Below are positions 1 through 9,446 of a stretch of 64,000 nt of DNA, one piece after another (positions within the stretch are counted from its first letter, which is position 1; every line of letters starts with the position of its first letter). A program made the translations under genes and the position numbers. A model generated the notes under the pieces. The model searched no databases. It had not been told where the DNA came from and saw nothing but the letters and a program-made list of their open reading frames with translations. Source of the DNA: Hemileia vastatrix (taxonomy: Eukaryota; Basidiomycota; Pucciniomycetes; Pucciniales; Zaghouaniaceae); contig JASXTE010000007.1 of NCBI GenBank assembly GCA_030280995.1, forward strand, positions 5,812,001 to 5,876,000, written 5' to 3'.

Positions 1-28
1 TAGAAGATTGTGTGAAGTTGAAGGAAAG

Positions 29-1203
29 TGTCAGTACAGTCTAGTATATAAGTATGATATAATAGTGTTATTTTATGGTCCTACTACTTATTAATAAATG
101 ATTTAGTGATTAAACCTCAGGGGAAGACTAATAGAATAGTTATACTCAAATTAAACTCACAATACTTGGATTTAAATGCGTGCTAGTGGTGGAAAATAGA
201 AGAATAAAATATAGTTATAGCTTTTATAAAGATAATATCAATTTATAAGGGCTTTATAATATATTTCTGAATGTTAATAATTGTAGTGTAGTGTTTATTT
301 GAAGTGTAGTAATTGAATGATGATAATAAACCGTCAAAATCCCTCCTTACTTATACCCAAATCCACTGGAGTGCACAGACCTTCAATCCAGATGATGTCA
401 CTGCTATCCCCGGCAATTACAGCACTGTGAGGGCCCATCACCTCCCCATGGCGTCCACTTCAAGCAGTTTCAACACCCAGACCTCCAGTAAGGACCCTCC
501 ATCACTATTAATAATAACACAGAGCCATACCATAAATAGAAGTCCCAGATAAAAGCGGATACCATAAAGAAACAGGTAAAATAAAAGATCAAAAAGAGAT
601 TTAATGAAACTAAAAGCATATAAAGGAAACAAATAAAATGTCCAAGCCCCCAATAACATCCCCAAGCATCCATATTAACCCAAAAACATATTTCCAACCC
701 ATAAATCCGTGAATAACCATCCAAGGAAGTAATTTTAGTTGTCCAAACTGGGTGTATGCGCCTGATATAGGTGTCTATGCTTCTGTAGGCGTTGTGAATC
801 CACTGATTTCGTCCATATGACCTAAAATAAGCAGAAAAACAAAGGTTATAGGCTATTAAGGGGCTAAAACCCACTTATATACCTAAATATACATAATATA
901 CTGCATATTTCACTGAATATGAGATTTATGTATACATATAAGCTTATGTATGTCAATAATTACTTCATATCACTTAAGATAAGTATATTATGACTCCATT
1001 AACACCTTAATAAGTATTATTAGGCCATGGATAAGCTATTTAAACTATTATAAATTATATAATAGAATAATAATTATATATATATAATAAAATAATATAT
1101 ATTATTATTTTAACCTTATTTTTAAGATATAAGCTTAATCTAATTAAGGTTATCTTATTTTAAGCATAAGGAATACTCAGTCCTAAGGATATTTAGGCTG
1201 ACA
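29..1203 (-). mobile_element. Solo LTR, Element 3 family
   Basis: A complete 1175-bp LTR with TGTCAG...CTGACA ends and no attached internal region. It is flanked by a perfect 5-bp target duplication, GAAAG at 24-28 and 1204-1208. It matches the LTRs of Element 3 (20778-21957 and 16136-16938) along its length. Orientation is set by that element, whose coding strand is minus. A perfect duplication around one LTR means that a full element inserted here and LTR-LTR recombination then removed the inside. It sits within the protease-side part of a chromovirus remnant. Confidence 0.9.
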
Positions 1204-1208
1204 GAAAG

Positions 1209-2172
1209 AGAAGGTACTAGTTCAAGGTCAAAAAACTAGTAGATAGTTTACTTGTGTGCAAAGCAAACTATCTTATCTCGCCCAGTGCACAGAACCTCCA
1301 TGTCTTAAGACTGGAGTTGCCTTAAACTGCTTGAGATTCATTCTTTTTAAGGAGGATACCCACTTCAGTTGTCTTATAGACTATGGAGCTTCAATTTCTT
1401 TTGTCAGTTTATCTTTTGACAAGAAGTTAAAGCTGACATTCACAGATATCAATTGAACTCCAATATATTTGGTCAAATCAGAGGAACCCAAATATTGGGT
1501 AAGTAAGAAAATTTTATGGGTTTTCAACTTTCCAAACTTTCCCCCCTTCAAGTGGGAATTATCAGTCTTGGACACCCCAAGAATGGACGATACCATTCTT
1601 GGCCATGACTTTTTAACACATTTGAATCCTGAAATTGATTGGTCACAGGGATTTATCACCCCATGCGCTAAGTATATTTCTGATTCTTCAATGCAGGTCA
1701 ATAGGGAGTTAAACAACCCACCTGAAAATGTCCTGCTAGAGGACAAATCTCTGCCAGATGACTTGCAAGCATCTGATCTTTTTCTAAATAAGCAATTGGC
1801 TAACCCTTCTAGCTCAATCACTTCACTCGAAGAGGATTTAAACTGCCTCAAAGTAGTTGAATTATGCTCTCTCAAATCTGGTCTTCCCTTGACAGATTCT
1901 CTCGAAGAAGATGAGGATGACCAAATCAACATTGAAGCAATTAAATCAACTCAACCGGAAATCTATCATGACTTCCTTGATGTTTTCTCAATCCGCAAGG
2001 CCGATAAGTTACCACCTCATTGACCCTACGACCATCAAATAGAGTTAATAGGTCCAGCACCTCTGGCAGGTCCTGTCTATTATTTTTTGAAGGACGAATC
2101 TCAAGTTCTTCGAGACTACATTGCAGAGAATGTAGACAAAGGTTTCATCAGAGCAAGTAAATCTCCAACTGG
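1209..2172 (+). pseudogene. Chromovirus pol remnant, protease to start of RT
   Basis: Left half of a decayed Ty3/gypsy chromovirus polyprotein. One frame covers a retropepsin-like domain (LIDYGAS at the active site, ILGHDFL further on), then DVFS, LPPH and PYDHQIEL, the usual lead-in to fungal chromovirus RT, then KGFIRASKSPTG, where Element 2 interrupts it. Lesions: the catalytic D-S/T-G triad reads DYG, and stops fall at 1454-1456 and 2021-2023 (TGA just after LPPH, where relatives carry Arg). The gene continues at 13240. Bases 1-23 probably belong to the same element but are too short to place. Family assignment is firm; function is lost. Confidence 0.85.
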
Positions 2173-3482
2173 TGTGGCATTCCAAATCTGGGTAGGCTAC
2201 TTAGGTGAAAATTTGATTGGACCTTGGTTGGAAGAAAATCATGGTGTTAGCGGGTGTTAATTTGGTTGAAGGAAGTTAACTGGAGTTTTTTTTTGGGTGG
2301 ATTTATGGTGTTTTGGAATGGATATATGTTGGTATTCCTATTGTTATTTGATGGTTTCATGGATTGGGTATTGGTTTTACTGGATTTTCTAGGGCTCTCT
2401 TGGTATTTTTGGTGGATGCAGTGTGCTCATGGAGTAGCAATTTATTTCCGGTGCACTCTGGTTCGCTCCGGTGATTTTCCAGTGAAAAAGCGAAGTGTAC
2501 TGGAAAAATTCTGTCATTGTGGAAAAGTTTGGTTATGGTGAAAAGATTAAAATCACTCTGGCCAAATTAGCTCATTATGGGAAAAAGAGCTCATTGTGGC
2601 AAAATTTGCTCACAATGGGAAAGTCTGATCACCAGTGCAAAGTTTGGTCACTGCAGAAAAGTCTGGGATCTGTGGTAAAGTTTGGTCACTGTAGGAAAGT
2701 CTGATCACCAGTGCAAAGTTTGGTCACTGCAGAAAAGTTTGGCTATTGTGGCAAAATTTGGTTAGAATTTATCATGCTTGTTAGATCAATAGTTTATTGT
2801 AGATCCTATGCATGCAGGGTATTGTTGGAAAGGTCTGGAGGAAGAGAATCAGATAGAAGGGGGAGAATCTTAGTCTTCTACATGTTTTTTGTCTTTTAGT
2901 TTCGATAACAAGGGTCTTTTTTGATAATTAACAATTTTTAACATATAACAACAATTATAATAAAAAATATCAACATATAGGGTACCATTGGATAGCTCTC
3001 ATCCTTGATGACTCAAATTTATTTCTTTTCTTATAAAATTTATAAAATAAAAAATATAATAAAGAACGCTCTTTAATTTTGGTGGGAAACTGGGTAAATC
3101 TGGGGCAGACCTTTAATAAGGCACCTTTGAACAGATAATCCCAAGGGTAGTTTCTGGGGTACTTTACTGTACTTTTCAGTCTCTAGGGCAAGTGTTGCGG
3201 CTTGTTCTAAGTATTTTCTGTGACTAGTATCAGTGTAATCTGGTATTAGGTATTTGTTTTGGAGGTGTAATCATTTATTGCACTTATTTTTTCTATATTA
3301 TAGGTTTCCAACACTTTCAAAGTCTTTCTCTCAGATTTTCAACTTATCCAACTCTTCAAGCAGATCTTCAAGCTTAGTTAATTGAATCTTACGTTTACTT
3401 AGAGGGACAGGGATTTCTTTTTGTTTTTCCAACTCCCTCGGATTCTGCCTGCAGCAAGGTGAATTTCGGAGTCTACTCTACA
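2173..3482 (+). repeat. 5' LTR of Element 2
   Basis: 1310-bp LTR, TG...CA ends. It contains a minisatellite-like stretch at about 2623-2752 with a 76-bp unit (AAAGTCTGATCACCAG...). This LTR has one full unit plus a partial one; the 3' LTR has one more. The 5' and 3' copies are otherwise very similar. Confidence 0.9.
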
Positions 3483-3486
3483 TTTT

Positions 3487-3503
3487 TGGCGCCCAACGTG
3501 GGG
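3487..3503 (+). promoter_or_regulatory. Primer-binding site, tRNA-Lys type
   Basis: TGGCGCCCAACGTGGGG lies 4 bp after the 5' LTR. It is the complement of the 3' end of tRNA-Lys(CUU), including CCA, as in retroviruses that use tRNA-Lys1,2. The match continues for six more bases with one mismatch. It would prime minus-strand DNA synthesis. The other elements here have a different sequence at this place. Confidence 0.85.
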
Positions 3504-3597
3504 TTCGAATTCTCTAGCTTCTGAAGAAACTTACTTGTTGGACTTCTGGATTTTGGTTTTCTGGTTGTTGGATTTTGATTGGTTGGTTATTTGGTGA

Positions 3598-3754
3598 TTC
3601 TGGTAACTGGCTGAACCAGTACAGGATCTAGGTATAGGGCTGAACCCTTGCTAGATCTGTTTTTTTGTTTTTGTTTGTTGTTTTATCCTAGTAAAGGGCT
3701 GAACCCTTGTAGGATATTGTCGGTTGTCTGGTAAAGGGCTGAACCCTTGCAGAT
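3598..3754 (+). promoter_or_regulatory. Four tandem CTGAA-loop hairpins in the leader
   Basis: Four stem-loops share one design: outer stem, internal loop GTA opposite one base, inner stem of about 5 bp, loop CTGAA. Outer stems: TTCTG/CAGGA (3598-3626), GATCTAG/CTAGATC (3625-3657), TATCCTA/TAGGATA (3684-3716), GTCTG/CAGAT (3726-3754, outermost pair G-U). Inner stems: ACTGG/CCAGT, AGGG/CCCT, AAGGG/CCCTT, AAGGG/CCCTT. The outer stems differ in sequence but each stays paired, which points to a selected RNA structure. Their place between primer site and gag ATG suits a packaging, dimerisation or translation signal. The role is inferred. Confidence 0.75.
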
Positions 3755-3780
3755 TTTATTGGTTTCTGGTGCTATTTGGG

Positions 3781-4830
3781 ATGTCTTCTTCATCTGGTGC
3801 TTGTGTTATTGCTGCTGCTGCTGATGGTGTCAGGCCTTCAGTAAGGATTCAAACTTGGGATGGGCCAAAGTTTGTTGGTGATGATGTAAAGTGGTTTTTA
3901 GGCAGATATGAGGCTTCTTCTGGAATTGATGGGGCTTCTCATTTAGATATGGTGAAGCAGGTAATCTTTTTTATTGGTGATAGGGAATTTGAGAAGGAGA
4001 TTACTGGTATGGAGGTTTCTAAGACTAGGGATTGGAAAAGGCTTAGTAGGGAAATGGTGGACAGATGGGGAGTCAGATATTCAATGGTGGATTTAAATAA
4101 GGTTGTTGGAGAATGGCAAGTGCAGGGTAAAATAACTTCTTTGGTGAGTTATAGGAAATTTGTTGGTAGTTTTGAAACTGTGGTGGAATATCTGGTGGAG
4201 GTAGAGGAATTGGCTCATGAAAATGCAGTCAAAGATTTATTTTGGTCGGCTTTTGGGAGGGATGTTAGGATGGATGTGTTAAAGGAGTTTTTTAGGAAGG
4301 GTTTGATGAAAACCTTACCTAATGGGGAGCAGAAGTTGCCTGCTCTTAAGGTGGTTAAAGAATCGGTGGAGTCTCACCTCAAGCTTTTGGCTGTGGACAG
4401 TTATCAAGAAACCTGTACACAGTATGTCGGAAAGATTAATGAAGTTTTGGCTGATAATAATGATATTATGAAGAAGGCTCAGGAGGCAAGAAAAGCTCAG
4501 TTGGGGAAACCAATTCCTAAGGTGGATAAGAATGTGGATAAAGATATGGTGGATGAATTGGCTGACTTAACGAAGCAATTGAAAATTTTTGTTCAAGAAA
4601 CTCAGAAGGCCAGCAGGGTTTCAGCTTCTTCTTCATCATCTTATTCAAGTAGAGGTTATGATAGGAGGAATGGTGGTACTTTTGATGTTTGGATTTTCTC
4701 CTACTGTAACCAAAAGGGACATAAGTCTAATGATTGTTGGACTTTGAATAGGGATCAGGCTTCTGGTAGAGTAAAATTTGATGGAAAGGTATTTAGGTTT
4801 CCTGATGGATCTTTTATCAAGCCCAGTTAA
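3781..4830 (+). CDS. gag: Element 2 gag (capsid-nucleocapsid)
   Basis: About 349 residues from ATG 3781, the first ATG after the hairpin leader, in the frame that leads into protease. It opens with a Ser/Ala-rich stretch, then a retrotransposon Gag-like core (WDGPKFVGDDVKWFLGRYE), a Lys-rich helical region, a Ser/Tyr linker and a C-terminal zinc knuckle. The knuckle reads F-S-Y-C-N-Q-K-G-H-K-S-N-D-C: the first Cys of the CX2CX4HX4C pattern is Phe, so zinc binding is probably weakened. It ends at TAA 4828-4830, after which the same frame stays open into protease. The stop may be a CAA-to-TAA mutation or a read-through site; one copy cannot tell. Gag would form the cytoplasmic particle that packages element RNA. 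Confidence 0.8.
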   Translation: MSSSSGACVIAAAADGVRPSVRIQTWDGPKFVGDDVKWFLGRYEASSGIDGASHLDMVKQVIFFIGDREFEKEITGMEVSKTRDWKRLSREMVDRWGVRYSMVDLNKVVGEWQVQGKITSLVSYRKFVGSFETVVEYLVEVEELAHENAVKDLFWSAFGRDVRMDVLKEFFRKGLMKTLPNGEQKLPALKVVKESVESHLKLLAVDSYQETCTQYVGKINEVLADNNDIMKKAQEARKAQLGKPIPKVDKNVDKDMVDELADLTKQLKIFVQETQKASRVSASSSSSYSSRGYDRRNGGTFDVWIFSYCNQKGHKSNDCWTLNRDQASGRVKFDGKVFRFPDGSFIKPS

Positions 4831-6252
4831 GGTCAGGCTCCTTCGGATTTGGTGAGGAGGAATAGTATGGGTGAAAAGAGAGCTAGGTTTGAGGAATTGC
4901 CTGCTGAGGCTTCTTCTGGTACTGGAAATAATTCTGGAGATAAGGGGAAGGAAAAAGAGGTTAGTAAGGCTACTTTATCTACTTCATATGGTAATTTGGA
5001 GTTAGTAAAGGTTGTTAAGGCAGATGGTGAGTGTATGGCTGGTGTATATGATGTGGAGGCTGCTAGGAGGGCGGCTGCTTCTAAATCTAGAAGCAGTATT
5101 TCTAATCAGTTAAGGTCAAGAGGTGGAAAGGTGGATTCTAAGAAGGCTGAAGATCCCAAGAAGATTTATACGCCTGAAGAGATTCATCAGATGCAGAAGG
5201 GGATAGCTGATATGGGTCCCCCTAGTTTTGGTGCTTTTGATCTTAATGGTGATCCTATGCCTTTGGATGATGGTTCAGATACAGAGGAGGATGTGCCTTT
5301 GGCTTCTTTGCCTAGGCCGAGTTCTAGTGGGCCAATGGAGGGAGTTAGAACTGCTGTTGATGGTTCTGTTTTGGTCTCTGTGGATGGAAAGGTTCATGGG
5401 GATAATTCTGACGTGGAGATGCGTGATGTTTTTGGTAATGTGGGACCTCAGGAGTCTTCTAGGGCAAAGGTTGCTAGGAGTAAGGCTCATTATGAGAGGC
5501 CAGTGGTTTCTGGTCAAGAGAATGCTATGTATGTTGTTTTGGGAAGGGTGAATCAGCTTCAGATTCCATTATCTTTGGGTGAATTGTTCACTATTAGTCC
5601 AGCCCTTGCTGAAAAGCAGAAGAAGCATTTGACTAGGAGAAGAGTGGCTACTGGTGAAGTGGAGTATATGTGTAAAAATGTGGAGAAGTTTGGTAATGAG
5701 GTGGAGACTCATTTGTCTGCTCCTTTGGGATATTTGGTGGTTTCTTTAAATGGCAAAGATGTGAAGGCATTGGTTGATTCAGGCTCACAAATAAATTTAA
5801 TTTCATTGGATCAAGCAACTAGTCTGGATTTGCCAATTAAAGCTGGTGTTGGAGGAAATCTCAGAGGGATAGGTGGGCATGCTACTGAGTTGATTGGTAC
5901 AGCGGAGCATGTAAAGTTAGATGTAGGTGGAGCTGATGGAAAAGTTCATTTTTATGTGGCTAGAGGAGCTGTGAAGACAGTTTTAGGAGGGCCATTTTTG
6001 ATGGATTTTGAGGCCAAGATTGGTTATCAGTCTGGTGTTGGGATTAGTTTGGAGATTACTGGGGAGGATATGAGGCGGTTACATATGAGGTTGGCACCCC
6101 CAGGTGATGAAGGTTGGGAAACTAGGCCTGGTGTTTCTGCATCTTTTCAGTGTTGCACTTGCATTAGGAAGAGAAAAGATTTGAAGTCCTCTTCTGGTGT
6201 ATTTGAGGATAGTGGTGATCATTTTGTTGGTGACCCTAATTTTTTAGGGTAG
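4831..6252 (+). CDS. Element 2 linker and aspartic protease
   Basis: Same frame as gag, open from the gag stop to TAG 6250-6252; first ATG 4867. The first 250 or so residues are acidic, Ser-rich and look disordered. A retropepsin-like domain follows: VKALVDSGSQINLIS with catalytic DSG at about 5776-5784, GIGGHATELIG, and VLGGPFLMDFEAKIGY as the second conserved block. It would cut the Gag-Pol polyprotein in the particle. The downstream RT lies in another frame after about 245 bases of non-coding sequence. A shift, splice or lesion must therefore separate them; I see no clear signal for any of these. Confidence 0.75.
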   Translation, partial: GQAPSDLVRRNSMGEKRARFEELPAEASSGTGNNSGDKGKEKEVSKATLSTSYGNLELVKVVKADGECMAGVYDVEAARRAAASKSRSSISNQLRSRGGKVDSKKAEDPKKIYTPEEIHQMQKGIADMGPPSFGAFDLNGDPMPLDDGSDTEEDVPLASLPRPSSSGPMEGVRTAVDGSVLVSVDGKVHGDNSDVEMRDVFGNVGPQESSRAKVARSKAHYERPVVSGQENAMYVVLGRVNQLQIPLSLGELFTISPALAEKQKKHLTRRRVATGEVEYMCKNVEKFGNEVETHLSAPLGYLVVSLNGKDVKALVDSGSQINLISLDQATSLDLPIKAGVGGNLRGIGGHATELIGTAEHVKLDVGGADGKVHFYVARGAVKTVLGGPFLMDFEAKIGYQSGVGISLEITGEDMRRLHMRLAPPGDEGWETRPGVSASFQCCTCIRKRKDLKSSSGVFEDSGDHFVGDPNFLG

Positions 6253-6497
6253 ATAGGGCTGATCAGTCTAGTGATAAAATCTCTCCTCAAGAGGAAATCC
6301 TGGATTTCAGTAGGTCAGCTCAAGTGGAGATATATCAAGTGGAATCTCAACTTTTTGTAGATAATATTTCTTTATTATGTCAATTTTTGTCAAATTATTT
6401 GTCTGGTTTCAGTTTTTCTTCAAGTTTTTCTCTCAAGTTTATTTCAAGTTCTGAAGATATTTTAGGGAGAATTTTGTTGTAGCAGAAAAGTTTTGGA

Positions 6498-8087
6498 GTG
6501 GTGGAAAATGGGTCTAAAATTAAGTCCTCCCAATTGTGCACCGCTAGGGTTTCTTCTACACCTTTCAAAAACATTACCATGGCCACACATGTGAGCATTG
6601 GGGACACCCCTGGTTGTTTTTCTAGGAATAGCAAGAAACAATTTGACAAAAATAAAGAAAAAAATCTCAAGATAAATGAAAATCAACAAAAAAAATATTT
6701 ATGTAAAGATATTGTCAATAGGGCTGAGCCTACTTGGCATGCTGGTAACCTCCTGCATGAGGATAGACTTCCAACTTTTCATACTTTTTATTATTATTTT
6801 CTTATTTCTAAAAATAAAAATCAAATTAAAAATTGTCTGCTTAATGAAAAACTAGATAACAATATTTTTGAAAATTCCAATAATTCTGTTTCTAAAAACT
6901 TTAATAATTCTTTTTCAAAAAATAAAAATAAAAATAAAACTGATAAAATATCTTTATCTGATTCTAATAATTCTTTTTGTAAAAATTCTGTTACTCTTAA
7001 TTCTGATGAAGATGAAGATTCTGTTGATGAAAGGAGCTCGATTCCTCAAGTACATGTGGAAGTGGAAGCGGCAAAATATAAGAAGGTTGCTGTGAAAGTT
7101 AAACCAATCAATGAAGCTCTGACAACTGGATTGAATCCGCCGTTGAAGAGACCACTTTTGTCAACAGATCCATATGAAACTGCTTTAAGAAAGAATCCGC
7201 CTGAATTTTCTGAAACGTCAAGAATTACTTTTGATAGGATTGGTGTTGTAAATTTTGGGCCAGAGGGTTGGTTATCTGGTGAGGAGATGAACTTGTTGTT
7301 GGATGTGATGGTGTTGAGGGAGAAGGCTATTGAATTTGTGGAAGAATGGAGGGGTTTTTTAAAGCATTCTTATGGTGAACCTTACAAGATTCCAGTTGTT
7401 TGTCATGAACCTTGGCAACTCAAGCCAATTCCTATTCCTGCTGCTCTTAAAGATGATTATATTGAAGTTGTTAGGGAAAGGATTAGGACTGGACTTTATG
7501 AACAATCGTCATCAAGTTATTCAAGTCCAGTTTTTTGTATCAAGAAGCCTAATGGAAATCTTAGAGTGGTTCATGATCTTAGGGAATTGAATAGGGTGAC
7601 TATAAAAGATGCTGGTATTCCTCCAAGTGCCGAGGAATTTGTTGATGCTTTTTCTGGAAGGGTATGTTATGGTTTGGGTGATATTATGGGGGGCTATGAT
7701 GAAAGAGACTTACATCCTGATTCAATACCTCTGACAACTTTTTATACTCCTCTTGGACGGTTACAGCTGACTAGATTACCTCAAGGTGCTACTAATTCTG
7801 TTGCTGTTTATCAAGCACAAATGGCTTGGATTCTTCAAGATGAAATTCCACAGTATGCTGGTATATTTATTGATGATGGTGGAATTAAAGGTCCTTCAAC
7901 TGATTATGATAATGAAGTGTTGGAGGAGAATTCAGGTATTAGGAGGTTTATTTGGGAGTATGCAGTAACTTTGGAAAGGATGTTGTTTAGGATTGGAGAA
8001 GCTGGTCTAACTATTTCCGGTTCTAAATTTTCTTGTTGTGTTCCAGCTTTAGAGATTCTTGGTCATGTGGTGTGTAGGGAAGGCTGA
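6498..8087 (+). CDS. Element 2 reverse transcriptase
   Basis: Ty3-type RT. The first 180 residues (about 6640-7010) are Asn/Lys/Ser-rich and very AT-rich, unlike the rest. RT proper starts near KPIPIPAALKDDYIEVV and shows SSYSSPVFCIKKPNGNLR, VVHDLRELNRVTIKD, LTRLPQGATNS and the catalytic FIDDGG at 7866-7883 (YXDD-type, first residue Phe). TGA 8085-8087 interrupts it after CREG. The same frame then continues with IISKNKFNKIQSWPRP, the normal next block, so this is a nonsense change inside one polyprotein, probably Arg CGA to TGA. The true N-terminus is unclear because no ATG stands at the ORF head. Confidence 0.8.
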   Translation: MVENGSKIKSSQLCTARVSSTPFKNITMATHVSIGDTPGCFSRNSKKQFDKNKEKNLKINENQQKKYLCKDIVNRAEPTWHAGNLLHEDRLPTFHTFYYYFLISKNKNQIKNCLLNEKLDNNIFENSNNSVSKNFNNSFSKNKNKNKTDKISLSDSNNSFCKNSVTLNSDEDEDSVDERSSIPQVHVEVEAAKYKKVAVKVKPINEALTTGLNPPLKRPLLSTDPYETALRKNPPEFSETSRITFDRIGVVNFGPEGWLSGEEMNLLLDVMVLREKAIEFVEEWRGFLKHSYGEPYKIPVVCHEPWQLKPIPIPAALKDDYIEVVRERIRTGLYEQSSSSYSSPVFCIKKPNGNLRVVHDLRELNRVTIKDAGIPPSAEEFVDAFSGRVCYGLGDIMGGYDERDLHPDSIPLTTFYTPLGRLQLTRLPQGATNSVAVYQAQMAWILQDEIPQYAGIFIDDGGIKGPSTDYDNEVLEENSGIRRFIWEYAVTLERMLFRIGEAGLTISGSKFSCCVPALEILGHVVCREG

Positions 8088-9446
8088 ATTATTTCAAAGA
8101 ATAAATTCAACAAAATTCAATCTTGGCCGAGACCTAGAAACACTACTGAAGTTAGAGTATTTTTGGGAGTATGTGTTTATGTTAGGATGTTTATTAGGGA
8201 TTTCTCATTATTGGCTGCTCCATTGAGAAGGTTAACTAGGAAGGATGCTGATTGGGATTGGGATGAAGCTTGTGAAGAAGCTTTTGTTAAGTTGAAGAAG
8301 GTGGTTGGTGAAGATATTATTCTTCATAAGTTGGATTATGGTGAAGGAGCTGGTAGGATTTATTTAGCTGTTGATTCTAGTCAGCTGGCTTCTGGTGCAG
8401 TGCTTTCTCAGATGGATAAGGGTGGTTATATTAGACCAGTTAGGTATGAATCTGTAGTTTTTACTGAGGTGGAATCAAGATATTCACAACCAAAGTTGGA
8501 ACTCTGTGGTGTGGCAAAAATTTTAAAGAAACTTCAAAATATCTTATGGGGTCAACATTTTGAACTTCAAGTGGATGCTAAATCTTTAATTCAGATGATT
8601 AATTCATCTAGTTTATCTAATGCTCCAATTACTAGGTGGGTAGCTTTTATTCAAAATTTTTCATTTGATTTAGTGCACAGGCCTGGAAAATCTTTCACTA
8701 TGCCTGATGGATTGTCAAGAAGACCACCTACAGTAGATGATTCCGATTCAGAAGAGTTTGATGAAGATATACCTATAATCAAGGCCAGTACCAAGGGTGC
8801 TGAGGACTTTCCATACCTCCCCCATGAGGTTAAACTGGCTGGTTCTATTTGTGTTGAATTTGATAAAGTTGATGATCTAGTTGATCATGAGGTTTTTGTA
8901 GATGAGGATGGTGTGGTTGTTTGGGATAATTGGAAGTTGGTTAATGGTGTTTATGTTTGGGATCTGAAGGAGGATAGTGGTAGCATAGAAAAATGTTTGA
9001 ATGAGGTGGATTATGTGAATTTCAGCAAACAGCCAAATGCTCAGAGAATGATTGCTCATTCACAAGTGGGAGATATTGGGGACAGGGAGGTTCCTTTGGA
9101 TGTTATATTATTGGATTTTTCTAATAAAATTTGGGGCCAGACTGGGTTTTATTTTTTAATGGTGAAATATTTGTTGTCTCTGGGAAAACCAGAAGAATGT
9201 GATGAGGCTGAATGGGTGGCTATCAAAAAGAAGTCACCTGGTTTTTATTTGTCTGGTAGAAGGTTGATGAAAAGAAGACATCCGAATCCTCAAGTTGTTG
9301 TATCTCAAAGAAAAGGTCAAGAATTGGTGATGAAATCTCTTCATGAAGATTTAGGGCATAGGGGCTTTGGAGAAACTTATAAGCAGATTGCTGATAGATT
9401 TTGGTGGCCTGAAATGAAGATGGCTGTTAGATCTTGGGTTCAGTAA
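8088..9446 (+). CDS. Element 2 RNase H and integrase zinc domain
   Basis: Continues the RT frame after the TGA. It shows the end of the RT thumb (KIQSWPRP...RDFSLLAAPLRRLTRKDADW), a Ty3 RNase H (IYLAVDSSQLASGAVLSQ, ELCGVAKILKKLQNILWG, LQVDAKSLIQMI, VHRPGKSFTMPDGLSRRP), an acidic linker, then the integrase HHCC domain (SLHEDLGHRGFGETYKQIADRFWWPEM). The first RNase H acidic block reads VDSS where DAS is usual. TAA 9444-9446 cuts the zinc domain between WVQ and CEECQRR, in the same frame, so the second zinc-binding pair lies beyond the stop. RNase H removes the RNA template; integrase joins the DNA to the chromosome. Confidence 0.78.
   Translation: MISKNKFNKIQSWPRPRNTTEVRVFLGVCVYVRMFIRDFSLLAAPLRRLTRKDADWDWDEACEEAFVKLKKVVGEDIILHKLDYGEGAGRIYLAVDSSQLASGAVLSQMDKGGYIRPVRYESVVFTEVESRYSQPKLELCGVAKILKKLQNILWGQHFELQVDAKSLIQMINSSSLSNAPITRWVAFIQNFSFDLVHRPGKSFTMPDGLSRRPPTVDDSDSEEFDEDIPIIKASTKGAEDFPYLPHEVKLAGSICVEFDKVDDLVDHEVFVDEDGVVVWDNWKLVNGVYVWDLKEDSGSIEKCLNEVDYVNFSKQPNAQRMIAHSQVGDIGDREVPLDVILLDFSNKIWGQTGFYFLMVKYLLSLGKPEECDEAEWVAIKKKSPGFYLSGRRLMKRRHPNPQVVVSQRKGQELVMKSLHEDLGHRGFGETYKQIADRFWWPEMKMAVRSWVQ

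Noticed and set aside
5228..5551. 107-codon ORF overlapping Element 2 protease
   Set aside because: Leu/Met/Trp-rich shadow of the G-rich protease frame, no conserved features.
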